Source: Ignavibacteriaceae bacterium
GTDB taxonomy: Bacteria > Bacteroidota > Ignavibacteria > Ignavibacteriales > Ignavibacteriaceae
Reading direction: 5' to 3'
Assembly (NCBI GenBank): GCA_025455085.1
Contig: JALONF010000102.1
Location: 1-6,987 of the forward strand
Length of the DNA: 6,987 nt
Under the pieces are notes generated by a model that made no database searches, was not told the DNA's origin, and saw only the letters and a program-made list of their open reading frames with translations. A program made the translations under genes and the position numbers. Below are positions 1-4,627 of the stretch, piece after piece; positions within the stretch are counted from its first letter, which is position 1, and each line of letters starts with the position of its first letter.

Positions 1-696
1 GCAAGCATTATTAGGACAATTGATGCAAATGCTGCAGCAGGTCATTCACTTGGCGAATATTCTGCGTATGTTGCATCAGGAGCAATTCAGTTTCACGAAG
101 CTATAAAACTTGTCAGAGCCCGTGGCATTGCAATGCAGGAAGCCGGTGATCAAAACAAAGGAACGATGGCTGCAATAATTGGATTAGAACCTGATAAAGT
201 TGAAAGTCTCTGTGCCGAAGCTTCAACTTCCGGAGTTGTACAGTGTGCTAATTTTAATTCACCCGGTCAGATTGTTATTTCAGGTTCCGTTGCAGGCGTA
301 CATAAAGCGATGGAGCTTTGTAAAGCTGCTGGAGCCAAAATGATAAAGGAGCTTGTGGTTAGTGCTGCCTTTCATTCGCCTTTGATGTTATCAGCAAAAG
401 ATAAATTGAAGTCAGCATTAGACAGTACGAATTTTTATAAATCAAAATTTCCTGTCTACACAAATGTGACAGCAAAACCAGTTGACACTATTCCTGAAAT
501 TAAATCAATGTTATTTGAGCAGGTAACCGCTCCAGTCCGTTGGGAAGAGACAATCAGAAATATGATTGCTGATGGAATAGAAGAATTTTATGAGATCGGT
601 CCGGGTAATGTTTTACAGGGTTTAGTTAAAAGAATTAATCCTGATGTTAAAAGATTCGGGATAGATAAATTTGAAGATGTGGAGAAATATTTATAA
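1..696 (+). CDS. fabD: Malonyl-CoA:ACP transacylase FabD (5' end cut off by window)
   Basis: Cytoplasmic enzyme that moves the malonyl group from malonyl-CoA to the phosphopantetheine arm of acyl carrier protein, supplying the extender unit for type II fatty-acid synthesis. The frame is open from base 1, so 231 codons are visible. The nucleophile motif GHSLGEYSA has its serine at codon 16. The malonate-carboxylate-binding arginine (RG before IAMQEAG) is codon 41, and the catalytic histidine (AAFHSPLM) is codon 125. The spacing of these three equals that of E. coli Ser92, Arg117 and His201, so about 76 N-terminal residues lie upstream and the full protein would be about 307 aa, normal for the family. 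An IGPGNVLQGLVKR motif lies near the C-terminus. An internal ATG at 133 is not the true start, because the nucleophile serine lies before it. The stop TAA shares one base with the ATG of the next gene (TAATG), which indicates translational coupling. Confidence 0.96.
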   Translation, partial: ASIIRTIDANAAAGHSLGEYSAYVASGAIQFHEAIKLVRARGIAMQEAGDQNKGTMAAIIGLEPDKVESLCAEASTSGVVQCANFNSPGQIVISGSVAGVHKAMELCKAAGAKMIKELVVSAAFHSPLMLSAKDKLKSALDSTNFYKSKFPVYTNVTAKPVDTIPEIKSMLFEQVTAPVRWEETIRNMIADGIEEFYEIGPGNVLQGLVKRINPDVKRFGIDKFEDVEKYL

Positions 697-1316
697 TGAG
701 TGATGACTCAAATAATTCTACTGAAAAATTCACTAAAAAAATAAACGGTTTATTCATCGATCCGCAGATATTTACTTATAAATTTATCTGCACTTGTCCT
801 GGTCATTGTTGTCATTATGGAGTTTATATTGATTACAAGGAATATGAAACCATCATTTCTATTAAGGACAAGATTATAAAGAATATGGATGAAACCCAAT
901 CGACAAACACAGGAAAATGGTTTGAACCACCGGAAAAAGATGTAGATTTTGAATCAGGTATCGCTGTAGGAACTGAAGTAATTAATGGCAAATGTACATT
1001 CCTGGATAAAAATGGATTATGCACTCTCCAAAAGATTGCAATGCAGGAAGGTGAACACAAATGGAAGTATAAACCCATTTATTGTATTCTCTTCCCACTT
1101 ACAACATTTGAAGGTACATTAACAATTGATGATGAGCATATTGACAGGCTTCCATATTGCAATGTAGATCCTAATACAAAGCTGACCATGTTTGAAGCTT
1201 GTGAAGAAGAACTAAAACACTTTTTAGGTGATGAAGGATTTGAGGAACTCAAAAATTATCGTGAAGAATATCTAAACGAAATTAATATTGGAGTTAATGA
1301 AGATGTTACCAAATAA
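696..1316 (+). CDS. Cysteine-cluster protein, DUF3109/YkgJ-like, unknown function
   Basis: A 206-aa soluble protein with no signal peptide or membrane segment. It has nine cysteines: Cys32, 34, 38 and 39 in CTCPGHCC, then Cys100, Cys109, Cys130, Cys155 and Cys169. The order of elements (N-terminal CC cluster, GKCTFLDKNGLC, KPIYCILFPL, PYC) resembles the DUF3109 and YkgJ-type putative metal-binding families, whose cysteines are thought to bind zinc or an Fe-S cluster. The metal and the function are unknown, and I do not assign an enzymatic role. The ATG overlaps the fabD stop by one base, with a GGAG at 681-684, 11 bases upstream. The 3' end overlaps the start of fabG by 14 bases. This arrangement means it is expressed with fatty-acid synthesis genes, but it may only be a passenger. 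The C-terminal 35 residues are acidic and helical-looking (EACEEELKHFL and following). The coding call is secure; the family call is by motif recognition only. Confidence 0.85.
   Translation: MSDDSNNSTEKFTKKINGLFIDPQIFTYKFICTCPGHCCHYGVYIDYKEYETIISIKDKIIKNMDETQSTNTGKWFEPPEKDVDFESGIAVGTEVINGKCTFLDKNGLCTLQKIAMQEGEHKWKYKPIYCILFPLTTFEGTLTIDDEHIDRLPYCNVDPNTKLTMFEACEEELKHFLGDEGFEELKNYREEYLNEINIGVNEDVTK
1290..1293 (+). promoter_or_regulatory. Ribosome binding site that sets the fabG start
   Basis: A GGAG lies 9 bases before the ATG at 1303, a normal Shine-Dalgarno spacing. It lies inside the 3' end of the preceding cysteine-cluster gene. The alternative starts TTG 1288 (overlaps this site) and ATG 1297 (spacer of only 3 bases) fit it poorly, so 1303 is preferred. 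Confidence 0.6.
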
Positions 1317-2061
1317 AAGAGCTATCGTAACTGGCGGCACTAGGGGAATAGGAAGAGCAATTGTAAAAGAGCTGGCATCGAAGAGCTGCTGCGGTGTTTT
1401 GTTTTCTGATGTAGCATTTATTTATAATAGCTGCGATGAATGTGCTGAAGAATTGCAGGCAGAAATCCATAATCCCGCAACAAAAATTTTAGCATTCAAA
1501 GCTGATGCATCTTCTCTTGAGCAAGCTGAAGCAACGGTTCAGGAAGCAATTGAAAAATTAGGTGGAGTAGATATCCTTATAAACAACGCTGGTATTACGA
1601 GAGATAATCTTCTTCTCAGAATGACTGAAAAAGATTTTGATGATGTTATTAACGCTAATCTTAAAAGCGTATTTAATTATACCAAAGCCGTTATCAAGCA
1701 TATGATTAAACAGCGATACGGACGCATTGTTAATATTGCATCTGTAGTCGGCATAATTGGCAATCCCGGGCAGGCAAATTATGCAGCCTCAAAAGCTGGC
1801 GTAATAGGATTTACAAAGTCAATGGCGCGTGAACTCGCTTCGAGAAATATTACCGTAAATGCTGTCGCACCTGGTTATATAGAAACTGATATGACCAGCA
1901 AATTATCTGATGAGCAGAGAAAGAAATTAACTGATATGATTCCAATGAACAGGATGGGGAAACCTGAAGACATTGCAAAAGTAGTTGGCTTCCTTTGCAG
2001 TCCTGAAGCAGACTATATTACAGGGCAGGTAATTGCCGTTGATGGCGGAATGACGATGTAA
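1303..2061 (+). CDS. fabG: 3-oxoacyl-ACP reductase FabG
   Basis: NADPH-dependent short-chain dehydrogenase that reduces 3-ketoacyl-ACP to 3-hydroxyacyl-ACP, the first reduction of each elongation cycle. From ATG 1303 it is 252 aa, against 244 in E. coli. Visible motifs are the Rossmann nucleotide-binding TGGTRGIG (residues 10-17), the NNAG motif in ILINNAGITRDNLL, and the catalytic tetrad Asn119, Ser147, Tyr160 and Lys164 (YAASK). The C-terminus has the typical APGYIETDMT and ITGQVIAVDGGM segments. Relative to E. coli there is a net gain of about 10 residues between the TGxxxGIG loop and Asn119. Most of it falls around residues 28-36 (SCCGVLFSD) before the second beta strand, in a stretch with four cysteines (29, 30, 44, 47). 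The first 14 bases overlap the upstream gene, implying coupling. A frame-compatible TTG at 1288 would add 5 residues but lacks a separate ribosome site. The FabG assignment rests on conserved residues plus location; SDR paralogues are common, but context makes this the housekeeping copy. Confidence 0.94.
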   Translation: MLPNKRAIVTGGTRGIGRAIVKELASKSCCGVLFSDVAFIYNSCDECAEELQAEIHNPATKILAFKADASSLEQAEATVQEAIEKLGGVDILINNAGITRDNLLLRMTEKDFDDVINANLKSVFNYTKAVIKHMIKQRYGRIVNIASVVGIIGNPGQANYAASKAGVIGFTKSMARELASRNITVNAVAPGYIETDMTSKLSDEQRKKLTDMIPMNRMGKPEDIAKVVGFLCSPEADYITGQVIAVDGGMTM

Positions 2062-2079
2062 TTAAAGTGTATTTTCTCG

Positions 2080-2112
2080 TTTGTTATGTAAAACCTATTT
2101 TTCTTAAATTTG
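2080..2112 (+). promoter_or_regulatory. Candidate Bacteroidota-type promoter for acpP
   Basis: TTTG at 2080-2083, a 21-base spacer, then TAAATTTG at 2105-2112. This fits the -33 TTTG / -7 TAnnTTTG pattern known for the Bacteroidota housekeeping sigma factor. It lies in the largest gap of the fab cluster and would start a transcript near 2118, giving acpP a leader of about 58 bases. A separate promoter would make sense because ACP is needed in large amounts. TAnnTTTG alone is expected by chance several times in AT-rich DNA of this length, so position and the paired -33 are the main support. Confidence 0.45.
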
Positions 2113-2115
2113 AAC

Positions 2116-2132
2116 AATAATTAACAATTATT
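2116..2132. repeat. Perfect 7-bp inverted repeat just after the acpP -7 box
   Basis: AATAATT and AATTATT flank the 3-base centre AAC. The element starts four bases after the candidate -7 box and covers the likely transcription start, where an operator would repress. It could equally be a weak A/T hairpin at the transcript's 5' end, or chance in AT-rich DNA. It does not resemble the operators of the known fatty-acid regulators FapR or FabT that I can recall. Confidence 0.35.
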
Positions 2133-2176
2133 AGATAAAACCAACTCTAATCACAAACTAATATAGGAGTGTTAAA

Positions 2177-2410
2177 ATGGAAGTTGAAGCCAAAGTACAC
2201 GAAATAATTATGGATAAACTTGGTGTTGAAGAATCTCAAATCACACCAACAGCTTCATTCATCAATGATTTAGGCGCGGATTCCCTTGATATCGTTGAAC
2301 TGGTGATGGGTTTCGAAAGTGCTTTCTCGATATCAATCCCGGACGAAGATGCTGAGAAAATAGGTACAGTCGGTGATGCAGTTAAATATTTAACAGAAAA
2401 ACTCAGCTGA
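2177..2410 (+). CDS. acpP: Acyl carrier protein AcpP
   Basis: Small acidic four-helix carrier that holds the growing acyl chain as a thioester on a 4'-phosphopantetheine arm and presents it to FabD, FabG, FabF and other synthesis enzymes. It is 77 aa, the usual family length. The attachment motif is LGADSLDIVELVM, with the modified serine at residue 36. The following helix is acidic (FESAFSISIPDEDAEKI) and provides the recognition surface for partner enzymes. The start is well fixed by a strong AGGAG at 2165-2169 with a 7-base spacer. It lies 115 bases after fabG, behind its own candidate promoter, and 74 bases before fabF, the classical fabG-acpP-fabF order. The serine and surrounding motif are intact, so it should be a substrate for holo-ACP synthase. 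Confidence 0.97.
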   Translation: MEVEAKVHEIIMDKLGVEESQITPTASFINDLGADSLDIVELVMGFESAFSISIPDEDAEKIGTVGDAVKYLTEKLS

Positions 2411-2445
2411 TTTAAAGTAGAATTACTGTTTTACATTTCTTTAAA
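2411..2445 (+). other. Weak A/T inverted repeat in the acpP-fabF gap
   Basis: TTTAAAG at 2411-2417, immediately after the acpP stop, is the exact complement of CTTTAAA at 2439-2445, with a 21-base loop. It has almost no G/C pairs and no T-tract follows, so it is a poor intrinsic terminator. It might be an mRNA-end or processing structure that lets acpP accumulate above fabF, but chance is just as likely. Confidence 0.2.
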
Positions 2446-2484
2446 AAATTCAGATGAACTCTTTTCATTTCCCGGGAGAATTAT

Positions 2485-3735
2485 ATGCATAAAAGAAGAC
2501 GGGTAGTTATAACCGGAATGGGCGCTGTAACTCCTATTGGTATTGGTGTCAAGGAATACTGGGAAGGACTGATTGAAGGCAGAAATGGAGTTGATCTTAT
2601 TACTCATTTCGATACTGCAAAGTTTGATACAAAGTTTGCAGCTGAAGTAAAAAACTTCAAACCTGAAGATTTTTTTGATAAAAAAGCTGCAAGGAGAATG
2701 GATCGATTTTGCCAATTTGCTGTCGCTACTTCGGAGATGGCAATGCAGGATTCAGGTCTTAATCTTGAAGCGATTGATAGGGATCGTTTTGGTGTTATTT
2801 ATGGCAGTGGTATCGGTGGAATGAGAACTCTTCAGGAACAGCATTTTGCATTTTTTAATGGACTTGATCCTCACAAGATAAGTCCATTTTTTGTTCCTAT
2901 GATGATTTCAGATATCGCCGCTGGTCAGATCTCGATAAGGTTTGGTTTAAAAGGACCTAACTACGCAACTACTTCCGCCTGCGCAACTGCATCGCACGCG
3001 ATAGCTGATGCTTTCTTTCTTATCCAGAGAGGAAGTGTTGATTTAATGATGTGCGGCGGTTCTGAGGCTGCAATAACTGAGATATCAATCGGTGGATTCA
3101 ATTCGATGAAGGCTTTATCTACTTGGAATGATAGGATGAAAGAAGCCTCACGGCCTTTCGATAAAGATAGAAACGGTTTTGTTATGGGTGAAGGTGCCGG
3201 TACTCTGATTCTTGAAGAGTATGAACACGCAGTCAATAGAGGGGCAAAGATTCACGGCGAAATCGTTGGTGTTGGATTGACAGGAGATGCACACCATATA
3301 ACAGCACCGGCTCCTGAAGGTGAAGGTGCTTTTAGATCTATGAGAGAAGCTATCAGAGATGCTGGAATCGTTAAGGAAGAAATAGATTTTATTAATGCTC
3401 ATGGTACCTCCACCGAGCTGAACGATATGAATGAAACAAAGGCAATAAAAAATTTATTTGGCGATCACGCATATAAGCTGGTTATTGACTCAACAAAATC
3501 AATGACCGGACATCTGCTTGGCGCTGCCGGAGGAATTGAAGCAATCGCTACTATTTTAGCAATTGAGAACAGCGTTGTTCCTCCTACCATTAATTTGACT
3601 ATTCCTGATCCTGAATGTGATTTAAATTATAGTCCACACAAACCGACAAAAAAAGAAATTAAATACGCTATCAGCAACACATTCGGATTTGGCGGGCACA
3701 ACGCTTCTCTCTTGTTTAAAAAGTTCGAGAACTAA
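2485..3735 (+). CDS. fabF: 3-oxoacyl-ACP synthase II FabF (KAS II)
   Basis: Elongating condensing enzyme. It accepts an acyl chain from acyl-ACP on its active-site cysteine, decarboxylates malonyl-ACP and joins the two to give 3-ketoacyl-ACP. It is 416 aa, against 413 in E. coli. The thiolase-fold signature TTSACATASHAIADA gives nucleophile Cys166. His306 (INAHGTSTELND), Lys338 and His343 (STKSMTGHLLGAAGG) complete the Cys-His-His-Lys set, each offset by 3 from the E. coli numbering (163, 303, 335, 340). The N-terminal RRVVITGMGAVTPIG and C-terminal ISNTFGFGGHNASL are characteristic of KAS I/II. The Cys-His-His arrangement rules out FabH (Cys-His-Asn). FabB versus FabF is decided by the general pattern and by the position after acpP. 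The start is supported by a GGAG at 2475-2478, 6 bases upstream. The stop is two bases before the rnc start. Confidence 0.96.
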   Translation: MHKRRRVVITGMGAVTPIGIGVKEYWEGLIEGRNGVDLITHFDTAKFDTKFAAEVKNFKPEDFFDKKAARRMDRFCQFAVATSEMAMQDSGLNLEAIDRDRFGVIYGSGIGGMRTLQEQHFAFFNGLDPHKISPFFVPMMISDIAAGQISIRFGLKGPNYATTSACATASHAIADAFFLIQRGSVDLMMCGGSEAAITEISIGGFNSMKALSTWNDRMKEASRPFDKDRNGFVMGEGAGTLILEEYEHAVNRGAKIHGEIVGVGLTGDAHHITAPAPEGEGAFRSMREAIRDAGIVKEEIDFINAHGTSTELNDMNETKAIKNLFGDHAYKLVIDSTKSMTGHLLGAAGGIEAIATILAIENSVVPPTINLTIPDPECDLNYSPHKPTKKEIKYAISNTFGFGGHNASLLFKKFEN

Positions 3736-3737
3736 AT

Positions 3738-4505
3738 TTGGCATCTGGTTTCTCGCGGCTGTTTGATTTTTTTAAGCCGCAAAAAAAAGATTTCACTTCA
3801 AAGGAAATTCAAACCTCATTTCCACAGGAAACGTTTAATAAACTTGAAAAAATAATCGGCGCCTCCATCTTGGATAAAAATATTTATGTGGAAGCATTGA
3901 TTCACCGTTCCTTTCTCGAAGAAAACGAACAATTTAACTTCTCAAATGAACGACTTGAATTTTTAGGTGATTCCGTTCTGAATCTTGTTATCGGGGAATA
4001 CCTCTTTAGCAAATTCCCGAACGAGGAAGAAGGTTTTCTTACAAAGGTTAGGGCAAAGCTGGTTAACAGAAATGCACTGAGCCTTGTCGCTGAAAACTTA
4101 AACATTGGTGAGCTTTTAATAATCAGCAGTAGTGTCCCGAAATCCATTACCCATAATTCAAAATCGATGCTCTCCGATGCACTTGAAGCGTTGATCGGTG
4201 CAATTTATCTCGACAGTGGAATAGAAACCTGCAAGAATTTTATTCAAAAGAATATTATTGAACCTGCCTTAAAAAATGGTGAGCACCTTATTGATGAAAA
4301 TTACAAAAGTCAGCTTCTCGAATATGCACAGGCAAACAAGCTTTCCATACCGGTTTATCAGATAGTGAGCGAAGAAGGTCCTCACCACGATAAAACTTTT
4401 ATTGCCGAAGTGATAATTGGTGAAAAAGTTTTAGGGGAAGGGAAAGGAAAAAGCAAAAAAGAAGCCGAGCAAAATGCTGCACACGTTGCGTTGAAGAAAG
4501 TTTAG
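3738..4505 (+). CDS. rnc: Ribonuclease III
   Basis: Double-strand-specific endoribonuclease that processes ribosomal RNA precursors and structured mRNAs, acting as a homodimer with Mg2+. It is 255 aa. The N-terminal endonuclease domain (about 36-175) carries the signature NERLEFLGDS with Glu71, Glu74 and Asp78, and SDALEALIGA with Asp147 and Glu150. All match the E. coli catalytic residues Glu38, Glu41, Asp45, Asp114 and Glu117 with a constant offset of 33. The C-terminal double-stranded-RNA-binding domain (about 184-255) starts at YKSQLLEYAQ and ends with GKSKKEAEQNAAHVALKK. The extra 33 N-terminal residues are basic/aromatic and not part of the fold. The start is TTG at 3738, because the next in-frame ATG is deep inside the nuclease domain and a stop (3717-3719) blocks extension upstream. 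Only a weak GAG precedes it, and the fabF stop is two bases away, so translation probably depends on ribosomes finishing fabF. Confidence 0.94.
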   Translation: MASGFSRLFDFFKPQKKDFTSKEIQTSFPQETFNKLEKIIGASILDKNIYVEALIHRSFLEENEQFNFSNERLEFLGDSVLNLVIGEYLFSKFPNEEEGFLTKVRAKLVNRNALSLVAENLNIGELLIISSSVPKSITHNSKSMLSDALEALIGAIYLDSGIETCKNFIQKNIIEPALKNGEHLIDENYKSQLLEYAQANKLSIPVYQIVSEEGPHHDKTFIAEVIIGEKVLGEGKGKSKKEAEQNAAHVALKKV

Positions 4506-4627
4506 TCACTTCATTTCTTGTCTAAGAGCCTAATTTCTACTTCAAATGTTTTCACTTTATTCTGTAAATTTGAACTACAAAAATTTTCTGTTCTTAACAC
4601 ACACATATTATTCAAAGAGAGCAACCA
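4506..4627. other. rnc-gcvP intergenic spacer
   Basis: A 122-base AT-rich gap between the RNase III stop and the gcvP start. It holds one candidate -7 promoter box and a weak purine-rich ribosome site (AGAGAG at 4616-4621). I see no GC-rich stem followed by a T-tract, so no intrinsic terminator for the fab-rnc operon can be supported. I also see no glycine-riboswitch-like conserved core. Confidence 0.6.
4565..4572 (+). promoter_or_regulatory. Candidate -7 promoter box upstream of gcvP
   Basis: TAAATTTG fits the Bacteroidota TAnnTTTG pattern. Together with the next three bases (AAC) it is identical to the 11-mer at the acpP candidate promoter. It would start a transcript near 4578 with a leader of about 50 bases, similar to acpP. 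No clear TTTG is found 19-21 bases upstream; the best is TTC at 4541-4543. Support is therefore weaker than for acpP. Confidence 0.35.

Noticed and set aside
666..673. TAAATTTG near the end of fabD as a promoter for the cysteine-cluster gene
   Set aside because: It is in coding sequence, has no TTTG at the expected upstream distance and would leave a leader of less than 20 bases. The tight overlap with fabD already explains expression.
833..1078. Minus-strand open frame opposite the cysteine-cluster gene
   Set aside because: The + strand frame is supported by operon overlaps and conserved cysteine motifs. The antisense frame has no such support.
1288..1302. TTG at 1288 as the fabG start
   Set aside because: It would include the GGAG that best serves the ATG at 1303, and the added residues are not typical of FabG N-termini.
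2431..2715. Minus-strand open frame spanning the acpP-fabF gap and the start of fabF
   Set aside because: Most of it is antisense to conserved fabF codons, and the translation is a low-complexity Ser/Phe/Lys mix without a family resemblance.
2961..3402. Two overlapping minus-strand frames inside fabF
   Set aside because: Both are antisense to the fabF catalytic region and overlap each other, typical of shadow frames.
4506..4627. Glycine riboswitch upstream of gcvP
   Set aside because: The leader after the candidate promoter is only about 50 bases, too short for the usual aptamer of roughly 100 bases, and no GC-rich paired core is visible.
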